Shown here piece after piece: positions 36,348 to 45,647 of a stretch of DNA of 64,000 nt (position 1 is the first letter of the stretch; each line of letters starts with the position of its first letter). The position numbers were made by a program, and so were the translations under genes. The DNA is taken from NCBI RefSeq assembly GCF_008364825.1, contig NZ_VTTO01000003.1, forward strand, positions 557,746-621,745. Reading direction: 5' to 3'. This stretch comes from Azospirillum sp. B21 (GTDB lineage Bacteria > Pseudomonadota > Alphaproteobacteria > Azospirillales > Azospirillaceae). The notes beneath the pieces were generated by a model. It saw only the letters and a list, made by a program, of their open reading frames with translations. It searched no databases and had not been told where the DNA came from.

Positions 36348-36911
36348 TCAGGCCGCTTCCACCGTCTCGGGTTCGAACAGGGGGAAGCGCGCGGCGATGG
36401 TGTCTCCCGTCGGGCTGGCAACCCAGCCGTCAGGCCGTGTGAAAAAACGGATGGTGGTGAAGCAGGGTCGCGGTCCCATGTCGAACCAGTGCGGCGTGCC
36501 GGCGGGAATGCTCAGCAGGTCGCCCGCCTCGCACACCACACGGAAGACCCGGCGGTCGAGATGGATGTAGAAGGCACCGGCGCCTTCGACGAAGAAGCGC
36601 GCCTCGTCCTCGTCGTGGGTGTGCTCGTCCAGGAATTTGGCGCGCAGGGCGACGACGCCCTCCGTTGCCGGGGTGACCCGCACCACGTCGACGGAGCGGA
36701 AGCGGCGGGCCTCCTTCAACGCCTCGACCGGTGCGGCATAGGCCGTCAGCACCGCTTCGGCGTCAGCGGAGGCGGGCAGGGGCGTGCCGGCGGTCCAGCG
36801 TTCGAACAGGATGCCGACATGGGCCAGATGCCCGGCCATCAAAGCGGGATCGGCCGTGCTTAATTCCGGCCGGAGGGCGTCGTTCTCCAGATAAACGGTC
36901 AGGTGACTCAC
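36348..36911 (-). CDS. mtnD: Acireductone dioxygenase
   Basis: A 187-residue cupin metalloenzyme of the methionine salvage pathway, oxidising the acireductone from methylthioadenosine to the methionine precursor. Metal-binding residues are in LDEHTHDEDEARFFVEG (HxH...E) and the fourth ligand in TPHWFDMG. The GTG start at 36911 has AGGAG about eight bases upstream. It lies upstream of the decarboxylase leader on the same strand. No other mtn gene is visible. Metal (Fe or Ni) would set the product. Confidence 0.94.
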   Translation of the reverse strand: MSHLTVYLENDALRPELSTADPALMAGHLAHVGILFERWTAGTPLPASADAEAVLTAYAAPVEALKEARRFRSVDVVRVTPATEGVVALRAKFLDEHTHDEDEARFFVEGAGAFYIHLDRRVFRVVCEAGDLLSIPAGTPHWFDMGPRPCFTTIRFFTRPDGWVASPTGDTIAARFPLFEPETVEAA

Positions 36912-37006
36912 TGCGCGAACTCCTGCCCAACCAATCTACACAGCCTGAAGTGATGCCCTTCGCGACGCAATAAGCGGAATCGCAAGCGCGACGGTTCGCC
37001 GCGCGA

Positions 37007-38227
37007 TCAGCGGCTGCGCTGGAGCCCCACGGTCACGGCGACCGCAATCACCAGCAGCAGCCCGACGAAGGCCGCCACCCCCGTCCATCCGTAATCATGC
37101 CAGAACAGCCCGCCCAGCGTCCCGGCCAGGGTGGAACCCAGGTAATAGCAGAACAGGTAAATGGACGAGGCCTGCCCGCGCGCCACCATGGCCCTGCGGC
37201 CGATCCACGCGGACACGATGGAATGGGCGCCGAAGAAGGCGAAGGTGAACAGCGCGATTCCGGGGGCGATGGCGAACAGGCTGTCGAACTCCATCAGGAC
37301 GAGCCCGGCCACCATCAGCGCCACCGCCGTCGCCAGGGTGCGGTTCGACCCGAAGCGTCCCGACCAGCCGCCGAACAGCGGCGAGCTGACGACGCCGAAG
37401 CTATAGACCAGGAACACCGCGCCGACGACGGCCGGCCGCAGCTCGAACGGCGGTTCGCTGAGGCGGAAGCCGATGTAGTTGAAGACGGTGACGAAGCCGC
37501 CCATCAGCAGGAAACCCAGGGAGAACAGCCCGAGCATGGCCGGATCGGTCAGCAGCCCGCGCCAAGCCCGAACCAGCGCCTTCAGCCCGGCGGCGCGGCG
37601 GACGAAATGGCGCGAGGGCGGCAGGGCGAACCAGACGATCACGGCGGCCGCCACCGCCATTGCCCCGACCGCCCCCACCGCCAGCCTCCAGGTGCCGAGA
37701 TCGGTGACGATGGCGGTTACCACACGGCCGGACATGCCGCCGATGGCGGTCCCGCCAATATAGAGCCCCATGGCGACGCCGGCCGATTTCGGATCGACTT
37801 CTTCGGAGACATAGGCCATGGCGACGGCGGGCAGGCCGCTCAGCGCCAACCCTTCCAGCGCCCGCACCGCCAGGAAGCCATGCCAGTCCGGCATCAGCGC
37901 GCCGACGATGCCCAGCAGCCCGGCGGCGAGCAGGGCCGCCACCATCACCGGCTTGCGCCCGATCCCGTCGGAGATGGCGCCCGCCACCAGAAGCGCGCCC
38001 GCCAGCACGCCGGTGGTCAGCGACAGCGACAGGCTGGATTCGGCCGGCGTCACCCCGAACTCGCGCACAAAGTCGGGCAGCAGCGGTTGGACACAATAGA
38101 GCGTGGCGAAGGTGGAGAAGCCGGCGACGAACAGGATGCGGCTGGCGCGGCGATAGGCGGGGGTGCCGGCCTGCAGATAGGCGGTTTCTGCATCGGCCTG
38201 GGCACCGGTCTCGATCTCGTCGCGCAC
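37007..38227 (-). CDS. Major facilitator superfamily transporter
   Basis: A 406-residue inner-membrane protein with about 12 transmembrane helices. Helix 1 ([20 protein letters not shown]) and the loop motif [13 protein letters not shown] between helices 2 and 3 match the YnfM-like branch of drug/arabinose exporters (DHA family). GTG at 38227 is preceded by CGGAG eight bases upstream. It is a likely proton-driven exporter; substrate not readable. It is divergent from serS with about 220 bases between. Confidence 0.88.
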   Translation of the reverse strand: MRDEIETGAQADAETAYLQAGTPAYRRASRILFVAGFSTFATLYCVQPLLPDFVREFGVTPAESSLSLSLTTGVLAGALLVAGAISDGIGRKPVMVAALLAAGLLGIVGALMPDWHGFLAVRALEGLALSGLPAVAMAYVSEEVDPKSAGVAMGLYIGGTAIGGMSGRVVTAIVTDLGTWRLAVGAVGAMAVAAAVIVWFALPPSRHFVRRAAGLKALVRAWRGLLTDPAMLGLFSLGFLLMGGFVTVFNYIGFRLSEPPFELRPAVVGAVFLVYSFGVVSSPLFGGWSGRFGSNRTLATAVALMVAGLVLMEFDSLFAIAPGIALFTFAFFGAHSIVSAWIGRRAMVARGQASSIYLFCYYLGSTLAGTLGGLFWHDYGWTGVAAFVGLLLVIAVAVTVGLQRSR

Positions 38228-38381
38228 GCGCTGGGCTCCGTCATGGGTCTTCGCGCGGCTTGCTGCGGCGCACCCGCGACATTGCCCTGTGGCGCCCCTC
38301 CGTTCCAACAGCCGCCGCGGCGCAGCGGCCATGCCGTTCGTGCAGGTCCCTATCAGGAGTGGTGCCGCCACGGCCTTGTAC

Positions 38382-38410
38382 TGGACCTTCGCCGGGGCGC
38401 GCCGTATAAC
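38382..38410 (+). promoter_or_regulatory. Predicted promoter of the serS-surE-pcm-nlpD operon
   Basis: A TGGACC -35 box (38382-38387), a 17-base spacer and TATAAC -10 box (38405-38410) lie 34 bases before the serS ATG. Hexamer match is moderate but the spacing is ideal. Confidence 0.5.
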
Positions 38411-38444
38411 CAGTGCCCCACACAATTCGTTGATTGTTCGAGCC

Positions 38445-39716
38445 ATGCACGACCTTCGCGCCATCCGTGAGAATCCCGAAGCCTTCGACCGCGGCCTTGG
38501 CCGCCGGGGACTGGCGCCGATGTCGTCCTCCGTGCTCGACCTCGACGGCCGCCGCCGCGCCGCGCAGACCCAGATGCAGGAGATGCAGGCCCGCCGGAAC
38601 GAGGCGGCGAAGGAAGTCGGCCTCGCCAAGCGCGAGGGCCGCGACGCCCAGCCGATCCTGGACGAGATGGCGGCCCTGAAGGACCGTCTGCCCCAGGTTG
38701 AGGAGGAGGAACGCGCGCTCGGCGCCGAGCTGGACGCGCTGCTGGCCGGCCTGCCCAACATCCCGGCCGACGATGTGCCGGAGGGGCCGGACGAGACGGC
38801 GAACGTCGAGGTCCGCCGCTGGGGCACCCCGGCCGATATCGCCAACCCCAAGCAGCATTACGAGTTGGGCGAGGCGCTGGGCCTGATGGATTTCGAGGCG
38901 GCGGCCCGCATGTCCGGCGCCCGCTTCACCGTTCTGAAGGGTGGACTGGCCCGTCTGGAGCGCGCGCTCGCCGACTTCATGCTGGACATCCACACGTCGG
39001 AGCATGGCTTCACCGAGATCGCGCCGCCGCTGATGGTGCGCGACAACGCCCTGTTCGGCACCGGCCAGCTGCCGAAGTTCGAGGAGGATCTGTTCAAGAC
39101 CACCTCCAGCGACCACTACCTGATCCCGACCAGCGAGGTGCCGCTGACCAATCTGGTCAACGACCAGATCGTGGCGGCGGAGGAACTGCCGCTGCGCTAC
39201 ACGGCGCTGACTCCGTGCTTCCGGGCGGAAGCCGGCTCGGCCGGTCGTGATACCCGCGGCATGATCCGCCAGCACCAGTTCTGGAAGGTGGAGATGGTCG
39301 CCATCACCGCGCCGGAGCAGTCGGAGGACGAGCACCAGCGCATGACCCGCTGCGCCGAGACGATTCTGGAGCGGCTGGGCCTGCCCTACCGCACCATCGT
39401 TCTGTGCACCGGCGACATGGGCTTTTCCTCGCGCAAGACCTATGACGTCGAGGTGTGGCTGCCGGGCCAGAACGCCTACCGCGAGATCTCCAGCGTGTCC
39501 AATTGCGGAGATTTCCAGGCGCGGCGGATGAAGGCCCGTTGCAGGGCCAAGGGCGAGAAGCAAACTCAATTCGTGCACACCCTCAACGGATCGGGTGTGG
39601 CGGTCGGGCGCTGCCTGATCGCGGTGCTGGAGAACTACCAGCAGACCGACGGTTCCATTCTGATCCCGGAAGCGCTCCGTCCCTACATGCGCGGAGTGGA
39701 GAGGATTTCGATCTGA
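38445..39716 (+). CDS. serS: Seryl-tRNA synthetase
   Basis: A 423-residue class II synthetase that charges tRNA-Ser and tRNA-Sec. The N-terminal coiled-coil arm (about 30-100) is followed by motif 2 ([17 protein letters not shown]) and motif 3 ([10 protein letters not shown]). ATG 38445 gives the standard [10 protein letters not shown] start. Its TGA shares one base with the surE ATG. First gene of a translationally coupled string. Confidence 0.97.
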   Translation: MHDLRAIRENPEAFDRGLGRRGLAPMSSSVLDLDGRRRAAQTQMQEMQARRNEAAKEVGLAKREGRDAQPILDEMAALKDRLPQVEEEERALGAELDALLAGLPNIPADDVPEGPDETANVEVRRWGTPADIANPKQHYELGEALGLMDFEAAARMSGARFTVLKGGLARLERALADFMLDIHTSEHGFTEIAPPLMVRDNALFGTGQLPKFEEDLFKTTSSDHYLIPTSEVPLTNLVNDQIVAAEELPLRYTALTPCFRAEAGSAGRDTRGMIRQHQFWKVEMVAITAPEQSEDEHQRMTRCAETILERLGLPYRTIVLCTGDMGFSSRKTYDVEVWLPGQNAYREISSVSNCGDFQARRMKARCRAKGEKQTQFVHTLNGSGVAVGRCLIAVLENYQQTDGSILIPEALRPYMRGVERISI

Positions 39717-40498
39717 TGTTCAACCTGCCGCTCGACCTGTCCCAGACGCGCATCCTCGTCACCAACGACGACGGCATCCATGCGCAGGGATTGAAGGTTC
39801 TGGAAGCCATCGCGCGCGAGCTGTCCGACGACGTCTGGGTGGTGGCGCCGGAGATGGAGCAGTCGGCGGCCAGCCATTCGCTGACCATCAACCGGCCGCT
39901 GCGCCTGCGCAAGCTGGACGAGCGCCGCTACACCGTGGACGGCACGCCGACCGACTGCGTCCTGCTGGCCGTCAACCATGTGATGCGGGACTCCCGTCCG
40001 ACGCTGGTGCTGTCCGGTGTCAACCAGGGCTCCAACATCGGTGAGGACGTGACCTACTCCGGCACCATCGCCGCGGCGATGGAGGCGACGCTGCTGAACG
40101 TCCCCGCCATCGCCATGAGCCAGCATTACGAGCCGGGCCAGCCCATCGACTGGTCCGCCGCCGCCGCCCATGGGGCGGAGGTGGTGCGCAAGGCGGTGAC
40201 GGTGGCCTGGCCGAAGAACGTGCTGCTGAACGTCAACTTCCCGGCCCGCCCGGCCGAGGAGGTGACGGGCATCCAGGTGGTTCGCCACGGCAAGCGCAAG
40301 ATCGGCGACGAGCTGTTCGAGCGCGTCGACCCGCGCGGCAAGCCCTATATCTGGATCGGCACGCTGCGCGGCGAGGCCGACGTGTCCGACGACACCGACA
40401 TCCATGTCGTGTTCAACGGCGGCATCTCGGTGACGCCGATCTACCTCGACCTGACCCACACCCCGACGCTGCAGACGTTGAGGCAGGCCTTCGTGTGA
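39716..40498 (+). CDS. surE: 5'/3'-nucleotidase SurE
   Basis: A 260-residue metal-dependent nucleotidase / exopolyphosphatase for stationary-phase nucleotide turnover. Signature residues are ILVTNDDGIHAQGL (metal-binding Asp pair), SASHSLTINRPL and SGVNQGSNIGED. The ATG overlaps the serS stop (TGATG) and the end overlaps pcm by 4 bases. Order surE-pcm-nlpD is the classical stress-survival cluster, without rpoS here. Confidence 0.96.
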   Translation: MFNLPLDLSQTRILVTNDDGIHAQGLKVLEAIARELSDDVWVVAPEMEQSAASHSLTINRPLRLRKLDERRYTVDGTPTDCVLLAVNHVMRDSRPTLVLSGVNQGSNIGEDVTYSGTIAAAMEATLLNVPAIAMSQHYEPGQPIDWSAAAAHGAEVVRKAVTVAWPKNVLLNVNFPARPAEEVTGIQVVRHGKRKIGDELFERVDPRGKPYIWIGTLRGEADVSDDTDIHVVFNGGISVTPIYLDLTHTPTLQTLRQAFV

Positions 40499-41148
40499 CC
40501 TACAACCCGCGCAAGATCCGCTTGCTGATGGCCCTTCGCGGGGCCGGCGTCACCGACACCCGCGTGTTGGCGGCCATCGAGCGGATCCCGCGCGAGCTGT
40601 TCGTTCCGGAGGCTTTCCAGGACCGGGCGTGGGAGGATGTGGCTCTGCCGATCGACCTGGGCCAGACCATCAGCCAGCCGCTGGTGGTCGGGCTGATGAC
40701 CCAGGCGCTGGACCTGCACCCGCGGCACCTTGTGCTGGAGGTCGGCACCGGTTCCGGCTATCAGGCGGCGGTGCTGTCGCGGTTGTGCCGCCGCGTCTTC
40801 ACCATCGAGCGGCTGAAGCCGCTGCTGTGCGAGGCAGACGCGCGGTTCAAGGCGCTGGACATCGGCAACATCACCACGCGGCTCGGCGACGGGACGCGCG
40901 GCTGGCCGGAGGTGGCGCCCTTCGCCCGCATACTGGTCACAGCCGCCGGTGGGCCCGAGCCGCCAAAAGACTTGACGGATCAACTCGCCGTTGGTGGTGT
41001 CATGGTCATTCCGCTGGGGACCGATCACCGCGACCAAAGGGTGGTGCGTTTCCGCCGTTCCGAAGCTGGCCTTATCCGGGAGGACCTGTGGCCCGTCCGT
41101 TTCGTTCCGCTGCTGTCCGACCCGCCACAACCGGTCCGTTCCGCATGA
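40495..41148 (+). CDS. pcm: Protein-L-isoaspartate O-methyltransferase
   Basis: A 217-residue cytosolic methyltransferase repairing isoaspartyl sites in aged proteins. SAM-binding motif I is VLEVGTGSGYQAAVL, and DLGQTISQPLVVGLMTQAL is the N-terminal active-site stretch. Starts with GTG inside the surE stop (GTGA overlap), and ends inside the nlpD ATG, so both links are coupled. Family is secure. Confidence 0.95.
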   Translation: MTYNPRKIRLLMALRGAGVTDTRVLAAIERIPRELFVPEAFQDRAWEDVALPIDLGQTISQPLVVGLMTQALDLHPRHLVLEVGTGSGYQAAVLSRLCRRVFTIERLKPLLCEADARFKALDIGNITTRLGDGTRGWPEVAPFARILVTAAGGPEPPKDLTDQLAVGGVMVIPLGTDHRDQRVVRFRRSEAGLIREDLWPVRFVPLLSDPPQPVRSA

Positions 41149-42401
41149 GACCCGTCATGTCCGCTCGCCTTCTGCCGGCCCTGGTCCTGTCCGCCGCCGT
41201 CCTGGCACTCGGTGCCTGCGAACGGGTGGGCGGGCTGGCACCCTTCACCCATGTGACCGAGGCGCCGGATTCGGCCGGCGGAGCCATCACCGTGCAGAAG
41301 GGCGACAGCGCCTACAGCCTGTCCCGCCGCTACAATGTGCCGCTGCGCGACCTGATCGAGACGAACAAGCTGGCCCCGCCATACCGTCTGGAGGTCGGCC
41401 AGCGGCTGGTCCTGCCGACCTCGCGCCAGTACATCGTGCAGAAGGGCGACAGCCTCTACAGCATCTCGCGCATGCACAATGTGGATGTCAGCGAGCTGAC
41501 GCGGCTGAACAACCTGTCGCCGCCCTATGCCGTGCAGGCCGGCCAGCCCCTGCGCCTGCCGGGCGCGAATGACGGCAGCGGAACCATGGTCGCTTCTGGC
41601 AGCGCCGTGCCGTTGACGCCGCAAGGGGCGCCGTCTGGAACGCCTGCCGGGCGCGGCTCCGTCCAAACGTCGGAACTGCCGCAGCCGGGCGCGGCTTCCT
41701 CTTCCGGCGGCATCTCCGCCACGCCGCTGCCGCCGCCGTCGAAGCCGGCCGGCAATGCCGAGCCGGCGCCCGCCCAGATCGCGCAGGCCCCCGCCGGCGA
41801 CACCACCTATCAGCCGGGACAGGCGCCGACCATGCTGCGCCCACCGGGAGCCAAGCCGTCCCCGACACCGATCCCGGCGCCCTCGGCCGCACCGGCACCC
41901 GCGCCACAGCAGGAGGTCGCCGCCGCCCCGCCGCCGAAGCCGGAGCCGAAGGCGGAAGCCGCGCCCCTGCCGCGCGGCGGGGGCCGTTTCCTGTGGCCGG
42001 TGAAGGGCAAGCTGATTTCCGGCTTCGGGCCGAAACCCGACGGGCTGCACAACGACGGCCTGAACATCGCGGCGCCGAAGGGCACCGCGGTGGTCGCCGC
42101 CGACAACGGCGTGGTCGCCTATGCCGGCAACGAACTGCGCGGCTTCGGCAACCTGCTGCTGCTGAAGCATTCCGATGGCTGGATCACCGCCTACGCCCAT
42201 CTCGACAAGATCGAGGTGGAGCGCGGCGCCACGGTGAAGCGGGGGCAAGTGATCGCCCGGGTCGGCCAGACCGGCGGCGTTTCCTCGCCCCAGCTCCATT
42301 TCGAGCTGCGCAAGGGCAGCCAGGCCGTCGACCCGAGCGATCAGATGGACCGCAAGGTCAGCGAAGGGGCTGGCCGAGACGACCGGCCAGGTCCTGGATG
42401 A
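41145..42401 (+). CDS. NlpD/LytM-type murein hydrolase activator, degenerate active site
   Basis: A 418-residue lipoprotein with lipobox LALGAC. Two LysM motifs (about residues 45-90 and 95-140; KGDSAYSLSRRYNVPLRDLI and KGDSLYSISRMHNVDVSELT) are followed by a Pro/Ala-rich linker and a C-terminal M23 domain. The metal site reads LHNDGLNIAAPKG: the usual HxxxD has its Asp replaced by Asn and shifted, while YAHLD and QLHFELRKG are present, so peptidase activity is doubtful and an amidase-activator role like E. coli NlpD is likelier. ATG 41145 overlaps the pcm stop by 4 bases. Its end overlaps the convergent ATPase gene by 44 bases. Confidence 0.88.
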   Translation: MRPVMSARLLPALVLSAAVLALGACERVGGLAPFTHVTEAPDSAGGAITVQKGDSAYSLSRRYNVPLRDLIETNKLAPPYRLEVGQRLVLPTSRQYIVQKGDSLYSISRMHNVDVSELTRLNNLSPPYAVQAGQPLRLPGANDGSGTMVASGSAVPLTPQGAPSGTPAGRGSVQTSELPQPGAASSSGGISATPLPPPSKPAGNAEPAPAQIAQAPAGDTTYQPGQAPTMLRPPGAKPSPTPIPAPSAAPAPAPQQEVAAAPPPKPEPKAEAAPLPRGGGRFLWPVKGKLISGFGPKPDGLHNDGLNIAAPKGTAVVAADNGVVAYAGNELRGFGNLLLLKHSDGWITAYAHLDKIEVERGATVKRGQVIARVGQTGGVSSPQLHFELRKGSQAVDPSDQMDRKVSEGAGRDDRPGPG

Positions 42402-43254
42402 ACTGCCAAGCCACCCGGCCCGACCGGCTTCCGCGCGTGACCGACCATTCCACGGCCTCCGCACGCAGCCGGTCGGCCGGGATGTCCAGGCCGAAATGGC
42501 CGACATAACCCTCGATCATGGCGAAATAGGTATCTTGGTCGCAGTTGTGGAAGCCCAGCCACAGCCCGAACCGGTCGGACAGCGACACCTTCTCCTCCAC
42601 CGCCTCGGCCGGGTTGATGGCGGTCGACCGTTCGTTCTCGATCATGTCGCGCGGCATCAGGTGGCGGCGGTTGGAGGTGGCGTAGAACACCACATTGTCC
42701 GGCCGCCCCTCGATTCCGCCATCCAGCACCGCCTTCAGCGACTTGTAATGCGCGTCGTCATGGTCGAAGGACAGATCGTCGCAGAACAGGATGAAGCGGC
42801 GCGGCTCGCCCTTCAGCCGGGCCAGCAGGCGGGGCAGGGTCGGAATGTCCTCGCGGTGGATTTCCACCAGCGCCAGCTCGCGCGGCCGTTCCAGGCAGAT
42901 GGCGGCGTGGGCCGCCTTGACCAGCGAGCTCTTGCCGGTGCCGCGCGCGCCCCACAGCAGGGCGTTGTTGGCGGGCAGGCCGGCGGCGAAACGCCTCGTA
43001 TTGTCCAGCAGGATCTCCCGCTGTCGTTCGATGCCCTGCAGAAGCATGATGTCGACGCGGTTGACCACCGGAACCGGTTCCAGCCGGTCGGGATCGGGGT
43101 GCCATGTGAAGGCGTCGGCCGCGGTGAAGTCCAGCGGGTGGTCCGGCGGCGGAGCCAGCCGCTCCAGCGCCTCTGCGATGCGGGTCAGCAGCGGAATCAG
43201 GGCCTGATCGGCACCGGAGGGCCCAGCACCGGAGCCAGTGATGGTTTGCGACAT
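42358..43254 (-). CDS. DUF815-type AAA ATPase
   Basis: A 298-residue protein with Walker A WGARGTGKSSLVKA, Walker B FILFCDDLSFD, an Asn/Arg sensor stretch VFYATSNRRHLMP, and an arginine in VEWSVTRGSRSGRV. This matches the DUF815 family of bacterial AAA-like ATPases, whose role is unclear. ATG 43254 has CCGGAGA just upstream. Convergent and overlapping by 44 bases with nlpD; divergent from yajC. It may be a remodelling or DNA-linked ATPase. Confidence 0.88.
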   Translation of the reverse strand: MSQTITGSGAGPSGADQALIPLLTRIAEALERLAPPPDHPLDFTAADAFTWHPDPDRLEPVPVVNRVDIMLLQGIERQREILLDNTRRFAAGLPANNALLWGARGTGKSSLVKAAHAAICLERPRELALVEIHREDIPTLPRLLARLKGEPRRFILFCDDLSFDHDDAHYKSLKAVLDGGIEGRPDNVVFYATSNRRHLMPRDMIENERSTAINPAEAVEEKVSLSDRFGLWLGFHNCDQDTYFAMIEGYVGHFGLDIPADRLRAEAVEWSVTRGSRSGRVAWQFIQDLAGRLGQPLR

Positions 43255-43391
43255 AATTCTCCGGATATTTTTTCTGGATGTTCCATGGAAAGTGGGCGCC
43301 TGCGCAGCCATCTTTCCGACGCCTTCGCACCGTAACACAGCAGGGCAAGCACACAAGCCGTGGGGCGCCTGCGGATTGTGGCGCATCACCA

Positions 43392-43419
43392 TTGCATCCC
43401 GGTCATGGGCGTTTATAGT
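43392..43419 (+). promoter_or_regulatory. Predicted sigma-70 promoter of yajC-secDF
   Basis: TTGCAT (43392-43397), a 16-base spacer and TATAGT (43414-43419), 60 bases upstream of the yajC ATG. Good hexamers in a GC-rich region. Confidence 0.6.
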
Positions 43420-43479
43420 CGCGGCGTCCCGGCGGAACGCCGATCCGGTGCCGAGACCAAACCTGTAAGGAGCTTCCAG

Positions 43480-43911
43480 ATGTTCGTTTCGACGGCTTAT
43501 GCACAGACGGCGGCGCCGGCTGGCGGCGGCGGTGACATGCTCGTCCAGTTTCTGCCGCTGATCCTGATCTTTGTCGTCTTCTACTTCCTGCTGATCCGTC
43601 CGCAGCAGAAGAAGATGAAGGAGCATAAGGCCATGCTGTCGGCCATCCGCCGCGGCGACCGCGTCGTGACCGGCGGCGGCATCATCGGCATCGTCACCAA
43701 GGTCGGCTCCGACGACGAACTGACCGTCGAAATCGCCGAGAACGTGCGTGTGCGCTGCCTGCGCTCCACCGTGAATCTGGTGCTCGCCAAGACCGAGCCG
43801 GCCGGCAAGCCCGGCGGCGACGCCACCCCGACCGCCACCCCGGAAGGCGAGGCCAAGCCGGCCGACACCCCCGCCGCCGGCGGCATCGGCAAGCTGTTCG
43901 GCCGCAAGTAA
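43480..43911 (+). CDS. yajC: Sec translocon accessory subunit YajC
   Basis: A 143-residue inner-membrane protein with one transmembrane helix (LPLILIFVVFYFLLIRPQQKK) and a cytosolic domain (RRGDRVVTGGGIIGIVTKV). It joins SecD and SecF to aid protein export. The C-terminal tail is a low-complexity Pro/Ala/Thr/Gly stretch ending KLFGRK, somewhat longer than in enterobacteria. ATG 43480 has TAAGGAG upstream. First gene of the string yajC-secD-secF. Confidence 0.95.
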   Translation: MFVSTAYAQTAAPAGGGGDMLVQFLPLILIFVVFYFLLIRPQQKKMKEHKAMLSAIRRGDRVVTGGGIIGIVTKVGSDDELTVEIAENVRVRCLRSTVNLVLAKTEPAGKPGGDATPTATPEGEAKPADTPAAGGIGKLFGRK

Positions 43912-44037
43912 GCCGCAGCCGGGTTCCTCTCACGCGGGCCAGCCCGAAGGCGCTTCCCGTCCGGACAGGCCGGCCGCCGCATGACCGCGGCGGGCCGGTC
44001 CCACCGGCGCGGGTGTCTGATCGGATTCGAGTGACGC

Positions 44038-45636
44038 ATGCTCTATTTTTCGCGCTGGAAGATTTACCTGATCCTGGCGACCTGCATCGCCGGCTTCGTC
44101 ATGATGCTGCCCAACTTCCTGGGCCGCGATACATTGGCGGCGCTGCCGTCCTGGTACGCGAACAGCAAGGTGTCTCTGGGCCTCGACCTCCGCGGCGGAT
44201 CGCATCTGTTGCTCGAGGTCGACATGGCCACCGTCATCCGTGACCGGGTGGAAGGGCTGGTCGACGGCGCCCGGCAGCAGCTGCGCACCGCCAATGTCGG
44301 CTACACCGCGCTGAACGCCGGCGACCGCGCCGTGACCGTTCAGCTGCGCGACCCGGCACAGGCCGAGGACGCGGTGAAGGCGCTCCGCCAGCTGGCCAGC
44401 CCGGTCGGCGGCACCGCCTTGGGCGGCGGACAGCCGGACCTCACCGTCTCGGTCGACGGTGCCACGGTGACCGTGGCGCTGAGCGAGGTCGCGTTGCGCG
44501 ACCGCGCCACCCAGGCCATCGAACAGTCGATCGAAATCGTCCGCCGCCGCATCGACGAGACCGGCGTGAACGAGCCGACCATCGCCCGCCAGGGCAACGA
44601 CCGCATCCTGGTCCAACTGCCCGGCGTGGAGGATCCCGACCGGATCAAGCGCCTGCTCGGCACCACGGCCAAGATGACCTTCCGGCTGGTCGACGTGAAC
44701 GCCGACCCCAACACCGGCCGCGCCCCTCCGGGATCGGAGATCCTGCCGTCCACCGAAGGCGACCGCTACCAGTCGAAATACGTCATCCGCAAGAAGGTCG
44801 AGGTCGACGGCGCCACGCTGCAGAACGCGTCCGCCGGCACCAACCCGCAGACCGGTGAATGGGTGGTGAACTTCGAGTTCAACACGGCGGGCGCCAACCG
44901 CTTCGCCGAAGTGACCAAGCAGAATGTCGGCCGGCCCTTCGCCATCGTGCTCGACAACAAGGTGATCAGCGCACCCGTCATCCGCGAGCCGATCACCGGC
45001 GGACGCGGCCAGATCAGCGGCAACTTCACCGCCGCCAACGCCAACGACCTTGCCGTCCTGCTGCGCGCCGGCGCCCTGCCGGCTCCGCTGAAGGTGATCG
45101 AGGAGCGGACCGTCGGTCCCGACCTGGGCGCCGATTCCATCCGCGCCGGCCTGACCGCGGTCGGCGTCGGCTTCGTCCTCGTCTGCGTCTACATCATCGC
45201 GTCCTACGGGCTGTTCGGCGCCTTCGCCTGCTTCGCGCTGTTCATCAACATCGTGCTGACGTTGGCGGCGCTGTCGCTGCTCCAGGCCACCCTGACCCTG
45301 CCGGGCATTGCCGGCATCCTGCTGACGCTTGGCCTTGCGGTGGATGCCAACATCCTTATCAACGAGCGCATCCGCGAGGAGACGAAGAAGGGCCGTGGCG
45401 TCTTCGCGTCGATGGAGGCCGGCTTCAGCCGCGCCTACAGCACGATCGTCGACTCCAACCTGACGACGGCGATCAAGATGTCGCTGCTGTTCATCTTCGG
45501 CACCGGCACCATCAAGGGCTTCGCCGTCACCATCACCTTCGGCATCCTCATTTCCATGTTCACCGCCACGGTGCTTGTGCGCCTGATGATGGTGACGTGG
45601 CTGCGCCGGACGCGTCCGGCCGTGTTGCCGGTCTGA
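44038..45636 (+). CDS. secD: Protein translocase subunit SecD
   Basis: A 532-residue inner-membrane protein using the proton gradient to pull exported proteins out of the Sec channel. Conserved GLDLRGGSHLLLEVD in the periplasmic domain, NEPTIARQGNDRILVQLPG and the later membrane helices with LTLGLAVDANILINERI confirm the family. Separated from yajC by 126 bases with nothing else visible, and 11 bases upstream of secF. Confidence 0.97.
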   Translation: MLYFSRWKIYLILATCIAGFVMMLPNFLGRDTLAALPSWYANSKVSLGLDLRGGSHLLLEVDMATVIRDRVEGLVDGARQQLRTANVGYTALNAGDRAVTVQLRDPAQAEDAVKALRQLASPVGGTALGGGQPDLTVSVDGATVTVALSEVALRDRATQAIEQSIEIVRRRIDETGVNEPTIARQGNDRILVQLPGVEDPDRIKRLLGTTAKMTFRLVDVNADPNTGRAPPGSEILPSTEGDRYQSKYVIRKKVEVDGATLQNASAGTNPQTGEWVVNFEFNTAGANRFAEVTKQNVGRPFAIVLDNKVISAPVIREPITGGRGQISGNFTAANANDLAVLLRAGALPAPLKVIEERTVGPDLGADSIRAGLTAVGVGFVLVCVYIIASYGLFGAFACFALFINIVLTLAALSLLQATLTLPGIAGILLTLGLAVDANILINERIREETKKGRGVFASMEAGFSRAYSTIVDSNLTTAIKMSLLFIFGTGTIKGFAVTITFGILISMFTATVLVRLMMVTWLRRTRPAVLPV

Positions 45637-45647
45637 GAGGTCTTCCG

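Noticed and set aside
36348..38227. mtnD, the MFS gene and odc as one polyamine/methionine-salvage operon
   Set aside because: The 437-base leader before odc and the 95-base gap and different role of the MFS gene give no direct evidence for a common transcript.
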